DNA of 64,000 nucleotides from MGBC114844 sp910585855 (GTDB taxonomy: Bacteria > Bacillota > Clostridia > Lachnospirales > Lachnospiraceae): NCBI GenBank assembly GCA_965646165.1, contig CBFFYP010000012.1, forward strand, positions 8,692 through 72,691, in the 5' to 3' direction. The position numbers were made by a program, and so were the translations under genes. The notes below the pieces were generated by a model. The model was given only the letters and a program-made list of their open reading frames with translations, searched no databases and was not told where the DNA came from. Below are positions 37,191 to 46,125 of this stretch, piece after piece. Positions within the stretch are counted from its first letter, which is position 1. The number at the start of each line of letters is the position of its first letter.

Positions 37191-37507
37191 GATGCCGGAA
37201 TGAGTGGCGGATGGCAGTGACTTTGGAAAAAAACTAGAAGTACTTAGACTTCTGCTAAAACATCTAGGATTTTTTACACGTGCTGCGTTCGAGCAGTGCG
37301 TGTAAAAAAAGGGGCGTGTTTAGCCCGAATAAACGAAACGAGAACACGTTCCAACCGCAAAACCCTTCCTTACACCAACCCCATTTCGCCTGCCATAAGG
37401 GCGAATTGCGCCCCGGTTCGTACGGCTGGATGCACTAACCTGCAGAAGTCTTAGTACTTCTTGTTTTTTGGAAAGCGGAACAGCCATCCGCCACTCATTC
37501 CGGCATC
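37191..37507 (+). ncRNA. Structured palindromic-arm element, class I copy A
   Basis: Perfect 25-bp arms (37191-37215 and 37483-37507) enclose a 267-base core. Conserved blocks are AGTGACTTTGGAAAAAA, GGGGCGTGTTTAGCCCG, CCTTACAC, AGGGCGAATTGCGCCCC and GCAGAAGTCTTAG. Internal helices include a hairpin TTTTTTACACG...CGTGTAAAAAA and GGGGCG/CGCCCC. Core sequence and helices recur in 41262-41587 and on the opposite strand at 40859-41183, while arm sequences differ between copies yet remain self-complementary. It may be a structured RNA or a non-autonomous mobile palindrome. The orientation given is that of the core and transcription is not shown. No open frame is present. Confidence 0.7.
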
Positions 37508-37523
37508 TGACGTCCTCTTAGCA

Positions 37524-38834
37524 TCATCCCAAAACCCCAATACAAAGATATTCATTCACCTCCAACTGTATCTGAGACACCACAAATCGTACCATACTAT
37601 CATTTAAATAAAACCCCTGCCTTTTTTCCCGAAACTGCAGCATTAGTACTTTTCTGGTTTCTATCGGAAATAACTCATCCCTTACAAACCAATTCATACT
37701 TTCCGCCACCTCACTGCCTTCTATACTTTGACGAATTTCATAGCCAACCACCTCAATATATTCCTCAATATCCAATGCCATAATTCGGCGAAATAAATCC
37801 GTTTTAGTTAAAAGCAAACTATTTCTTCTCTCCGATAATTTCCCAAAAAAACTATCTTTTTTATGATTCGTTAAAAGAGGCTCTGTATAATCAAGCGATC
37901 GCACTGTCTTTTTCTGTACAACATGAAAAGCCTGCCATCCCTCAAATGTTTCTTTTTCCGATTTCATTAAAATCTTTCCTTTTTCATGACGAATTTCCAA
38001 AATATCCTTATTGATTTTAATTAAATAACCATCCTCACTTCCCAAATCCGGTATTAAAAATTCATGTTCATAATAAATACCATCAATACAGGGCAGCATA
38101 AAACTTACACTATCAAAACAAATCTGTTCAATATTCCATAACGGAATCTGCCCAAAACAAACCATCGGCTGAAATACTCCATAGTCAACTTCTGCCTTTC
38201 TTTCTTGCTGGCTGTCATCTTCCTCTATGTCATTTAAACCAACTACAAATACATCAAAAAATTTATCCAAAAAGCCAGTATGAATCGTTTCCCAAGGGAT
38301 ATGATTATCCAAAAAAATCTGATAAAGATTCTGTATCTGTTCCCGATAACGACAAGCCAAACGAACTCGAAATACTGCCTCTTTTCCCTGATAAAAACCA
38401 GAAAATTTCCCTGTCTTTTGAAACCTTTGTACTGTTTTATCATCTGCTTTTAAAAAAATCGTATCCACATAGTGTTCATCTTTCAAAGCCCATTCTCCGC
38501 CAAAAATTTCTTCCTCTAAATCCCCGCTGTATACCGGAAATAAAGTAACGTTCATTGGATCATAATCGCTTTTTCGAATTATTGTAACCACTGTTTCATA
38601 TCGGTTTTCCTCTATCTCTGTTTCTCTATAAATCCTCTGTTCTAAACTCTGATACTTTCTTTCCATACACTCTGCGATCTTTCCCAATCCTTCTAACAAA
38701 ACAGTTTTAGCAAAACGTCTTTCATCCAGATCCTCAATTTCTCTTAAACGTTTTTCAATATACCGCTTATAATCAAACGGATATTCTATTACGGAAGATA
38801 ACCGTTCATCCCATTTATCTTTCATCCCTGCCAA
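37524..38834 (-). CDS. Conserved hypothetical protein, possible baseplate component
   Basis: 436 residues, soluble. The N-terminus is helical (IEKRLREIEDLDERRFAKTV), followed by mixed alpha/beta stretches (VDTIFLKADDKTVQRF, FLDNHIPWETIHTGFLDKFF). The C-terminal part has LTKTDLFRRIMALDIEEYIE, VRDELFPIETRKVLMLQFRE and NDSMVRFVVSQIQLEVNEYL. I cannot match it to a named family. The length, the lack of export signals and the location between the PP2C-like membrane protein (9-bp gap) and the actin-like gene make a TssF/gpJ-like baseplate or scaffold role plausible. Confidence 0.6.
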   Translation of the reverse strand: MAGMKDKWDERLSSVIEYPFDYKRYIEKRLREIEDLDERRFAKTVLLEGLGKIAECMERKYQSLEQRIYRETEIEENRYETVVTIIRKSDYDPMNVTLFPVYSGDLEEEIFGGEWALKDEHYVDTIFLKADDKTVQRFQKTGKFSGFYQGKEAVFRVRLACRYREQIQNLYQIFLDNHIPWETIHTGFLDKFFDVFVVGLNDIEEDDSQQERKAEVDYGVFQPMVCFGQIPLWNIEQICFDSVSFMLPCIDGIYYEHEFLIPDLGSEDGYLIKINKDILEIRHEKGKILMKSEKETFEGWQAFHVVQKKTVRSLDYTEPLLTNHKKDSFFGKLSERRNSLLLTKTDLFRRIMALDIEEYIEVVGYEIRQSIEGSEVAESMNWFVRDELFPIETRKVLMLQFREKRQGFYLNDSMVRFVVSQIQLEVNEYLCIGVLG

Positions 38835-38843
38835 ATCATCCTT

Positions 38844-40808
38844 TCATTTGTTTGCGTCTGTATTTTCTGATACAGATGTTTCCTCTCTATCAAAATCTTC
38901 TGCTGGTGTCATCTCTGGTATTGTATCTGATTCTTTTTCTGATTCTGTTTCTGTTTCAGAATCCTCAGAAGTTTCAGAAAGTTCAGAAGTTTCTGCTGTT
39001 GTATCTGTTATTTCTTCTAATAAAGACAGCAGCCCATCAATTTCTAATACTTTATCCTCCATTCCAAGTTCCCGATAAAGTTTTCTGGCAAATAAATACT
39101 GTTTTTTTGCTTCCAAATAATTTTTAGCATCCTCCTGTTCTCTTCCGGCAAGCAAAAATAATGCTGCCTGACGTACCTTTTCCTCCCGCTCCTCTTCCTT
39201 TTTCACACTGGCATCTATCTTTTCCTGAATCCATTCACTATGTACTTCATCTTCCAGTTCCTGATATTTTTCCAATGCCATATGATAATACGCTGATGCA
39301 CTGGAATAATCTCCTTCTTGAAATGCCTGATCCCCTTCTGTGGCAAACTTTACTGCACTTACTTCTATCAAAGCATGTTCTTCTGCTTCTTGTTCCTTTT
39401 GTGCTTCTGCTTCTATAGATTCCTGCTCTTTTTGATTTTCTGCTTCCTCCCATTTACTATACAATTTCTCTAATGCAGTCATCGCATCTTTTCTGCCGTC
39501 TTCAAAATAAATCCCGGCTGCCATCTTTTTTGCCTGCAAATACTTCTCTTCTGCTCTTTTATAATCTTCCTGCTCCATCAGCATATCTCCTAATTGAATC
39601 AAATCAAATACCGATCGATAATCAGCAATATTTGAAAGCTGCTGATCGATATAAGCATCCGCAATCTGATCGGCATAACGGGAACGTTCCTTTGCTGTCT
39701 TATAGTCTTCCTGTGCTTTTTGATATTCTCCTTCCTGATAGTCATTATCTGCTAAATTAACCGCCTCTATCAATTTTAAATAATCAGAAATTTGCCGAAC
39801 CAATTCCTTATCTCTTAATTTTTCTGCATATTCTAATGCTTTGCTTCCTTCCTCTTTTGCTCTTATAAAATTTGTGTCTTGTATATATTCAATCGTATTA
39901 AGATAACTGCGTTCGAAATCTTCTTTTAGCTGCTTATATCGACGGCAAAGAAAATACCATACAAGAAAAGCAGCCAAAAAAAGCAGCAATAAAATTATGC
40001 AAACCATCACTATCTTTTTTATTCTCTTCTTTCGCTTTGGATCTAAAAATACTTTATCTATAAAAATAACGGCAAACGTATAATTTTCCAAAACTTTTGG
40101 CTGTCTGGAAAGTAAAAGATCCTCAATTTGATCTAAATTTTCCTGCGGATTTTTCTTAGCTTCTGAAAATACATCATCTAATTCCCCACTATCTAGATTT
40201 TCCCAAATTCCTCTTGTATAAAGAGCCAAAATATCTCCATTTTCTAATTTTATCTTATGGGAAATAACAGGAGAAAAACCTTTCCCCTGTCCTACATAAG
40301 AATAAAGATTGTTCCTCTCTTCATGTTTCGATAAACGATCTTCTGGAATATTCTCTCTCTTTCCTATCTCACTGCTTAAAGATGTATCCTTACTCTGTTC
40401 TTTTACAATCCCGTTTCGATAAAAACGAAATCTGGCATTACCTGCATAGGCATAGCGAATTTTTTGATAATCACTAACGATTACCATAATAGATGCTTTT
40501 AAATGTTCTTTTTGATCCGATTTACAAAGTGCCTGATTAGCAGCTTTCAGATAAGATCGCAATGCTCTTTTTCTAATAGACGGATGTTCCTGAAATTCCA
40601 ATAAAACAGTTTCTATTGCCAGTTTTGCACCGTTTGTATTGGGCAGTTCATTGAAACCGTCTGCAATCACATAGCAGGCATATTGTTCTAACTCTACAAA
40701 AGCAAAATAGTCCTTATTTTCTAACTCAGAACCTGCTTCGGAAAGAAATGCCGTTTGTACTGCACTGTTTTGTTTTCTCATATCAGCCTCCCTGTTTCTA
40801 TCTTTCAT
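38844..40808 (-). CDS. PP2C-like domain, membrane segment and TPR-like helices
   Basis: 654 residues. About 15-252 is PP2C-like but degenerate: VIADGFNELPN (47-57) replaces the usual ADGMGG, TRGIWE (198-203) replaces TDGLWE, and ENYTFAVIFI (241-250) replaces DNxT, so several metal-binding Asp residues are missing. One membrane span lies at about 265-288. The rest is an external, TPR-like helical array (QEGEYQKAQEDYKTAKERSR, EEKYLQAKKMAAGIYFEDG) ending in an acidic Ser/Thr-rich tail. It is likely a pseudophosphatase sensor or scaffold. The orientation places the PP2C part inside the cell. Confidence 0.75.
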   Translation of the reverse strand: MKDRNREADMRKQNSAVQTAFLSEAGSELENKDYFAFVELEQYACYVIADGFNELPNTNGAKLAIETVLLEFQEHPSIRKRALRSYLKAANQALCKSDQKEHLKASIMVIVSDYQKIRYAYAGNARFRFYRNGIVKEQSKDTSLSSEIGKRENIPEDRLSKHEERNNLYSYVGQGKGFSPVISHKIKLENGDILALYTRGIWENLDSGELDDVFSEAKKNPQENLDQIEDLLLSRQPKVLENYTFAVIFIDKVFLDPKRKKRIKKIVMVCIILLLLFLAAFLVWYFLCRRYKQLKEDFERSYLNTIEYIQDTNFIRAKEEGSKALEYAEKLRDKELVRQISDYLKLIEAVNLADNDYQEGEYQKAQEDYKTAKERSRYADQIADAYIDQQLSNIADYRSVFDLIQLGDMLMEQEDYKRAEEKYLQAKKMAAGIYFEDGRKDAMTALEKLYSKWEEAENQKEQESIEAEAQKEQEAEEHALIEVSAVKFATEGDQAFQEGDYSSASAYYHMALEKYQELEDEVHSEWIQEKIDASVKKEEEREEKVRQAALFLLAGREQEDAKNYLEAKKQYLFARKLYRELGMEDKVLEIDGLLSLLEEITDTTAETSELSETSEDSETETESEKESDTIPEMTPAEDFDREETSVSENTDANK

Positions 40809-40858
40809 TCAGCTTTTAAATATAGGATGCCGCCAAAAAAGATTTACTTTCGCCGGAC

Positions 40859-41183
40859 GCAAGAGGCGGTTTGCTCCTGTCTTTTGCCTGCTCCGCTCCA
40901 AACGGTTAGAAAGTCTACAGCTTCTGATTTCGGTTCATCCAACCAGACGAACCGGGGCGCAATTCGCCCTCACCACAGCCAAAATACAACAAGTATAAGG
41001 AAGGATTTTACCAACCATAAAACATCTTCTTCCCTATCATCCGGGCTAAACACGCCCCTTTTTTTGCATACCCTGCATAGAAGCAGGATATGCAAAAAAT
41101 TCTAGGTTCTTCCACAGAAGCCCAAGACTTTCTAACCGTTCTCCGAAGTCGCAGGCAAAAGACAGGAGCAAACCGCCTCTTGC
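40859..41183 (-). ncRNA. Structured palindromic-arm element, class I copy C
   Basis: Perfect 33-bp arms (40859-40891 and 41151-41183). On the minus strand the core shares GGGGCGTGTTTAGCCCGG, AGGGCGAATTGCGCCCCGG and the poly-T/poly-A-closed hairpin (TTTTTTGCAT...ATGCAAAAAA) with copies A and B, and an internal helix GGTTAGAAAGTC/GACTTTCTAACC that differs in sequence but keeps pairing. Flanks are AACAG on the 5' side and GCGTCC on the 3' side, as in other copies. It lies 78 bp from copy B in the opposite orientation. Confidence 0.7.
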
Positions 41184-41261
41184 TGTTGACTGAATAGCGG
41201 TAGAAATTATATTTTATTACAGGACAAATCCATTCTTTTTTTATTCCGGAGTCAAGAAACA

Positions 41262-41587
41262 GCCAGATTCGAAAACGATGGGCAGACTGCAGTGACTTTG
41301 GAAAAAAGTTAGAAGTTCTTAGACTTCTGCTCGAAAGTCTAAGATTTTTTTCACATCCTGCTTCCATGCAGGGTGTGAAAAAAAAGGGGTGTGTTTAGCC
41401 CGGATAATAGAGAAGAGGATGTTTTATGGTTGGCAAAATTTTTCCTTACACTTGTTGTATTTCGGTTGTAGTGAGGGCGAATTGCACCCCGGTCTGTCCG
41501 GTTGGAGAAAGGAAAAGGCAGAAGTCTTAGAACTTCTTACTTTTTGTAAACCGGAACAGCAGTCTGCCCATCGTTTTCGAATCTGGC
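41262..41587 (+). ncRNA. Structured palindromic-arm element, class I copy B
   Basis: Perfect 29-bp arms (41262-41290 and 41559-41587) around a core matching copy A. The helix is GGGGTG/CACCCC where the other copies have GGGGCG/CGCCCC, a compensatory change. AGAAGTTCT/AGAACTTCT replaces AGAAGTACT/AGTACTTCT. Flanks AAACAG and GGCGTCCCCC. The arms resemble those of the truncated copy at 63884-64000. Short frames within it (both strands) are not genes. Confidence 0.7.
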
Positions 41588-41616
41588 GTCCCCCACCCAA
41601 AAAACTTCTTACCCCG

Positions 41617-42465
41617 TCAGAATCCTTTCACTTTTAACAATACAACAGAAGCATTATCTTTTTCTTCCTCTTTACTCTGATTGACCAACTCAATCAATGC
41701 ATAAGCTTTTTCCTGACAATTTCCTTTTCCCTCTAAACAATCCTCTAACTCCTTCCAGCGCACTCCTTCATAAAGTCCATCTGTCATAAGAAGAATATAT
41801 TCTCCGCCTCTTAAATTAATTGGAGTATCAAAAAACTCAATATCATGAAAACCATCCTGCCCGATATAGTTATACAAACGATGCTGTTCAAAAAGAGAAA
41901 TTGCTGCCTGTCTGCTTAATTTACCCTCTTGATATTTTTGTCTTGCCAATACATCAATCGTATGACCAGAAGTAATCGGAACTAATTCCTGATTCCGATA
42001 TACAGCAATTTTGACATTTCCTACCGATGCAAAATATAACTGCCTGTTTCGAACCAAACAGACGGCTGCAGATGCCTGACCCTGACCTTCCTGCAGTAAA
42101 TTTAAAATTTCCCGGTTTGCTTCCTGAAATGCTCTGCGAAAAAAATACTGCGGATGATAAAATGCACTGCGATCTTGAAAAATATCCTGAAATACTTCTA
42201 CTGCTGCATGACTTGCAATTTTTCCGCTAAATTGTTTTCCCATTCCATCTGCAAGAACTGCCATAATTCCTTCTTCTGTTTCTACTACAGCACAATCATC
42301 TTCCTGTACTTCACGAGTACCTATGGTTTTGCTGATGCCTGTTTCACAGCAAAATCGTTTTTCTTTCTTTTTCTGCGTTTTATGCCAGTTTAACTTCCAT
42401 CTCCATAATAGTAAAAAAACGATAAGCCCTCCTAATACAGCTAAACTATATTCTGGAACTGTCAT
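41617..42465 (-). CDS. Membrane-anchored PP2C-type Ser/Thr phosphatase
   Basis: 282 residues. An N-terminal membrane segment (SLAVLGGLIVFLLLWRW, 7-23) precedes a complete PP2C domain: REVQEDDCAV (51-60), VLADGMGKQFSGKIASHAAV, LLMTDGLYEGV and KDNASVVLL keep the metal-binding Asp residues. It hydrolyses phospho-Ser/Thr. In T6SS such phosphatases (PppA/TagF-linked) oppose a kinase acting on FHA proteins, and here two FHA genes follow upstream, one overlapping it by 4 bp. No kinase is seen in the window. It is likely a post-translational switch for the injection machine. Confidence 0.85.
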   Translation of the reverse strand: MTVPEYSLAVLGGLIVFLLLWRWKLNWHKTQKKKEKRFCCETGISKTIGTREVQEDDCAVVETEEGIMAVLADGMGKQFSGKIASHAAVEVFQDIFQDRSAFYHPQYFFRRAFQEANREILNLLQEGQGQASAAVCLVRNRQLYFASVGNVKIAVYRNQELVPITSGHTIDVLARQKYQEGKLSRQAAISLFEQHRLYNYIGQDGFHDIEFFDTPINLRGGEYILLMTDGLYEGVRWKELEDCLEGKGNCQEKAYALIELVNQSKEEEKDNASVVLLKVKGF

Positions 42466-42989
42466 ATTCCTTCTCCTGTCTGCGTTGGATTATCTTCCCA
42501 CATAAAATTTTCTCCGCAGAATGGTATAAACACAAACTTGCTCTCTCCCATCTCAATTACATCATACGCACTTAAAACAGTGGGAACATATACTGCAGCA
42601 TCATTGTGATAAACAATTCCATTGCTGTCACCGGGCAGCAGAACCGTTTCTTTCTTTTTGGGGTCAAATACAATAATCCCATGATTCCGTCTTGAAATTT
42701 TGCTGTCTCCTAATATCTGAATATCCATATCATCAGCACGACCTATAAAATTTTTCCCGGACTTGATTTCATATCCTTTTCCCTGTCTTGCTCCCGATAT
42801 ACATACAATCCATCCACATACAGGGGAAATCTCCTGTGCCAAAAGTAAATGTTCTAATTCCTCTTCTCCATGGTTTCCTACCTCCTGTTTTTCTTTTGTT
42901 GCAGTTTCAATATTGCAGTAAGGGCATACCGTTCCATACCTTCTTGCAGAAAAAAGATGTCCATTCTGACATCGAATCAGATTCCCCAT
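42462..42989 (-). CDS. FHA-domain protein with N-terminal zinc ribbon
   Basis: 175 residues. Residues 5-28 (IRCQNGHLFSARRYGTVCPY, then CN) form a zinc-ribbon-like Cys/His cluster. The FHA domain covers about 75-165: NFIGRADDMDIQILGDSKIS, RRNHGIIVF, LPGDSNGIVYHN and YDVIEMGESKFVFIPF. FHA domains bind phosphothreonine. The stop overlaps the PP2C phosphatase start by four bases. It resembles Fha-type control proteins of T6SS. The ligand is probably a phosphorylated partner in this locus. Confidence 0.85.
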   Translation of the reverse strand: MGNLIRCQNGHLFSARRYGTVCPYCNIETATKEKQEVGNHGEEELEHLLLAQEISPVCGWIVCISGARQGKGYEIKSGKNFIGRADDMDIQILGDSKISRRNHGIIVFDPKKKETVLLPGDSNGIVYHNDAAVYVPTVLSAYDVIEMGESKFVFIPFCGENFMWEDNPTQTGEGI

Positions 42990-43025
42990 TTTTCCTTCCT
43001 CCTCTTCTGTTCTGCTTCTATAAGC

Positions 43026-43562
43026 CTAATCTCTTAACAGCAAACGATTAAATCCAATATAAAGAATATCACCGCAATCTACTTTACATGGAGTATTTGA
43101 TGAAAGCTGATAGATTCTTTTATCTCCTTCTTTTTTTATTCGAATTCCATTTTTGCTTCCCAGATCTTCTATATACCAATTTCCAGAAGAAAAATTCATA
43201 ACTGCATGTTCCACTTCCACCATACTAGCATAAGAACTTGTATTTAAATCAATATCCACTTGATTTTCTCTTTCATCCCGTCCGATTACTACAGCCGTTT
43301 TTCCATAGATATCCCATACACACAATTCGGTATCTTCTTCGCTTAAAAGAACCAATTCTCTTATCTTTCTTTTTGCAGTATCCAATCGTTTCTTTTCTGG
43401 TTTCTCCAATACTGCTGCTAAAAAGAAAAGAAACATTGACAGACCAGACAGCCACAATATTATTTTATAGATTCGAATTTGATTGGAATAAACACAGGTA
43501 ATAATAAAAACTGCCAAACACACCAATGCGATTGCCAAATCAATGCTTCGCCTTTTATTCAT
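43026..43562 (-). CDS. Membrane FHA-domain protein
   Basis: 178 residues from the ATG at 43562, preferred over 43631 because AAAAAAGGAGAAAAAAG precedes it and it avoids overlap with the J-domain gene. Two membrane segments near the N-terminus (DLAIALVCLAVFIITC and ILWLSGLSMFLFFLAAV) precede a cytoplasmic FHA domain with AVVIGRDERENQVDIDL, VEVEHAVMNF and YIEDLGSKNGIRI. The invariant Arg, Ser and Asn positions are mostly kept; the SxxH motif appears as VEVEH, so phosphopeptide affinity may be altered. It probably anchors the regulatory complex to the membrane. Confidence 0.8.
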   Translation of the reverse strand: MNKRRSIDLAIALVCLAVFIITCVYSNQIRIYKIILWLSGLSMFLFFLAAVLEKPEKKRLDTAKRKIRELVLLSEEDTELCVWDIYGKTAVVIGRDERENQVDIDLNTSSYASMVEVEHAVMNFSSGNWYIEDLGSKNGIRIKKEGDKRIYQLSSNTPCKVDCGDILYIGFNRLLLRD

Positions 43563-43599
43563 TTTCTTTTTTCTCCTTTTTTGTCTTTTATTTTTTATC

Positions 43600-43947
43600 T
43601 TATTTAGGAGAAAAGCCAAAAAATTTTTCAAACTGTTTTTCTGTTTTATGTAAATTTACTGCTTGTTCTCCTTTTGTAAAAAAAGAATCTGGTTTTTTAT
43701 ATTTTTCTGAAGGTTTCGAAAAAACTGCTTTCTCTTGTTTTTCTAATTCCCTGTCATATATACTTTTCTTTTTTGGATCTTGCAGTATGGCATATGCCTC
43801 CGCTATCCTTTGAAACTGCTCCTGTGCATCTTTTCCCGGATTAGAATCAGGATGATACTTTTTTGAAAGCCTTCGATAAGCCTTTTTTATCTCCTCTAGA
43901 GATGCTGTCCTTGAAATATTTAAAATTTGATAATAATTTTCTTTCAT
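43600..43947 (-). CDS. J-domain protein
   Basis: 115 residues. The J domain at 4-66 (YYQILNISRTASLEEIKKAY) has the HPD motif at 32-34 needed to stimulate Hsp70 ATPase, followed by EAYAILQDPKKKSIYDREL. The tail of about 45 residues is basic and ends KFFGFSPK. It lacks the Gly/Phe and zinc domains of housekeeping DnaJ, so it is a dedicated co-chaperone. The actin/Hsp70-fold protein at 33520-36117 is the nearest possible partner, though cellular DnaK is an alternative. Confidence 0.85.
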   Translation of the reverse strand: MKENYYQILNISRTASLEEIKKAYRRLSKKYHPDSNPGKDAQEQFQRIAEAYAILQDPKKKSIYDRELEKQEKAVFSKPSEKYKKPDSFFTKGEQAVNLHKTEKQFEKFFGFSPK

Positions 43948-44022
43948 AAAATTTTCCTTTTCATTTCCCTTATTTTTGATTTTTTTGTATTTTCTCTTTT
44001 TTATTTTTTATTCTTCTCCTTA

Positions 44023-46047
44023 CTATTTCGTATATTGAATTTTTCCATTCTTTAAATTAATTCTTATAAATATATCTTTCCTGTTTCCTTCTGGATCTGG
44101 ATTACCAATTCTATAATTAAATGCCAGCTCATCCTTTGTAGCAGTTATTCCATTATAAGCAGCTTCTTTTATCTCTCCATCTGGCATTTCTTTTTGACTT
44201 TCCTTTATAAAATCTTTTAAAATTTTCTTTAAATTTTGATTAATCTCTTTCTCTAACTCTGGATTTGATAAACCATAGATTACAGGTATTTTTACCTTTA
44301 ACCCTCTCTTTTTTTCCATACAAATCAAATAGTCTGCCGGTTGCGGAAACAATTCTTTTCTTTCGCTTTTATATCGATAAGTTGTATAAATGTAATGCTT
44401 AGGATTATAACTTTTCATATCTTCACAAAGAGGTCTATAGTTCATACTAAAATTTCCTGTTAGAACTCCATTCTGAATCTGATAAATTTCTATTTCTCTA
44501 AAATTTTCACAATTCAATATTTTTTCTTCTATTATTAAAAAAATACTATTTTTATAATTTACTACAAAGACAGAATCGACACGATTTATATAGTTATGTA
44601 AATATGGCTGATAATAAGTCACTTGATAATTCTTTTTCTCCTTTCCTAGATAAATTGTTAAACCATTGGACTTTCCTCGCATATACTCAACAATATCTTC
44701 GATTCCATCTCCATTTAAATCCGCCGCTGTTAAAATTACTTCCCATGTATCACTCAATCCCCCCAAATCCTGCTCACTGCTTACCGAACGAGATATCACA
44801 TACTGTTCCATTTCCTCCGTTCGATTCTCTTCCATTAATGTTTTATAATATTCTCCAAATTCTTCTAACAATGTTTCTTCTATTTCTATTCCATCTTTTC
44901 GATCCCAGAAACTCCTTTTTATTTGAAATTCTTCCTCCATATCAAACTCTCTATAAAGTCCTATTTCTCCATTTTTTAAATCAATTTCTACAAATATACT
45001 TACTGCTTCTGCTCTCATTACTCCACTGAGGTTGCTGCCTACTATTCTTTCTCCTGTTCCATCGAAATCCCCAATATTATAATCAAACAATAAATAATCC
45101 TTCGTAGCAATCATACTATTATAAGCTGTACCTGTTAATTCTTCCCAATAATTTTCACCAAAATGCTTCTCCGAATATACTTCCATATATTCTAATAAAA
45201 TCTTTTCCAGATTCTGATTGATCTGCTCTTCCAATTCTTGATCGGACAAACCATGTATCATGGGTATTCTTACCTTTATTCCCTCCTTTTCTTCCATACA
45301 AACTAAATAATCTGCTGTTTGCTCTAACTCTTTTTTCGTTTTTCTTTCCCCTGTTATCTCAAATGTATAGTTTGGATAATAAGTAACTGATTCTTCCATT
45401 CCTTCTTTACAATAGGCTATTTCTGTATCAATAGAAGAAATCTTATACTGAATTTTAAGTTCCTCTGTTAAGATTCCCTCTTGAATTTGATAAACTGCCA
45501 TATTCCTAACAGCATATGGAAAAGAACTTTGCAGTATCAAAAAAATACTATCCTGATAATTTATCACAGATATAGAATCTGTATAAGAAATTACAGTATC
45601 AAAATTTGGCTGATAATAAGTAATTTGATAATCTTTTTCTTCATTCCCTAAATAAATCGTTAAACTAGCATGATTATATCCTTCATAACTCCCTTCCATA
45701 TATTCAATCACATCTTCGATTCCATCTCCATTTAAATCCGCTGCCGTTAAAATCCCTCCATCTCCCCGCATAGTTAAAAAATCATATTCCTCATATACGA
45801 AAAAATGATGAAAAGCAGGACACCAGTCCGCCATTTCCCCTCCCTCTTCCCAACTTATAAAACGAGATATCACATAAGGTTCTAACTCTTCTATACGATT
45901 CTCTTCTATTAATGTCTTTAGATAATCACCAAATTGTTCTAATATTGTTTCTTCTACCCCTATTATCTTTTCTAATCTCCATAAACAAAAACCAAACAAA
46001 ATAAAACAAACTATGATCATAATCTTTCTTTTCTTTTGCTTCTCCAT
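44023..46047 (-). CDS. Large secreted FG-GAP-like family protein with internal duplication
   Basis: 674 residues with signal anchor IMIIVCFILFGFCLWRL. Two similar halves follow: LEPYVISRFISWEEGGEM with AADLNGDGIEDVIEYM in the first and MEQYVISRSVSSEQ with AADLNGDGIEDIVEYM in the second. Each is trailed by a DUF4163-like segment (IPMIHGLSDQELEEQINQNL; IPVIYGLSNPELEKEINQNL). It belongs to the family of 11612, 13377 and 16989. Located downstream of the tip-lysozyme and its array, it may be another immunity protein or a surface factor. The internal repeat suggests fusion of two family members. Confidence 0.7.
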   Translation of the reverse strand: MEKQKKRKIMIIVCFILFGFCLWRLEKIIGVEETILEQFGDYLKTLIEENRIEELEPYVISRFISWEEGGEMADWCPAFHHFFVYEEYDFLTMRGDGGILTAADLNGDGIEDVIEYMEGSYEGYNHASLTIYLGNEEKDYQITYYQPNFDTVISYTDSISVINYQDSIFLILQSSFPYAVRNMAVYQIQEGILTEELKIQYKISSIDTEIAYCKEGMEESVTYYPNYTFEITGERKTKKELEQTADYLVCMEEKEGIKVRIPMIHGLSDQELEEQINQNLEKILLEYMEVYSEKHFGENYWEELTGTAYNSMIATKDYLLFDYNIGDFDGTGERIVGSNLSGVMRAEAVSIFVEIDLKNGEIGLYREFDMEEEFQIKRSFWDRKDGIEIEETLLEEFGEYYKTLMEENRTEEMEQYVISRSVSSEQDLGGLSDTWEVILTAADLNGDGIEDIVEYMRGKSNGLTIYLGKEKKNYQVTYYQPYLHNYINRVDSVFVVNYKNSIFLIIEEKILNCENFREIEIYQIQNGVLTGNFSMNYRPLCEDMKSYNPKHYIYTTYRYKSERKELFPQPADYLICMEKKRGLKVKIPVIYGLSNPELEKEINQNLKKILKDFIKESQKEMPDGEIKEAAYNGITATKDELAFNYRIGNPDPEGNRKDIFIRINLKNGKIQYTK

Positions 46048-46125
46048 TTTTGCTTCTCCTATTTCCGAAAGACTTTTATAATGCTAAATTTCTCCTGTCG
46101 ATACTGCCCTCTTAATGAAAATTCT

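Noticed and set aside
37524..38834. Assignment as TssF or baseplate J protein
   Set aside because: No signature motif could be confirmed by reading; left as conserved hypothetical with positional inference only.
36858..41587. CRISPR array or integron attC sites as explanation of the palindromic elements
   Set aside because: There are no regularly spaced short direct repeats or spacers, no cas or integrase genes, and the attC end boxes are not evident.
41008..41637. Open frames of 119 codons (minus) and 82 codons (plus) in the 40809-41616 gap
   Set aside because: They fall within the palindromic-arm elements and owe their openness to inverted repeats; the same bases covary for pairing, not for codons.
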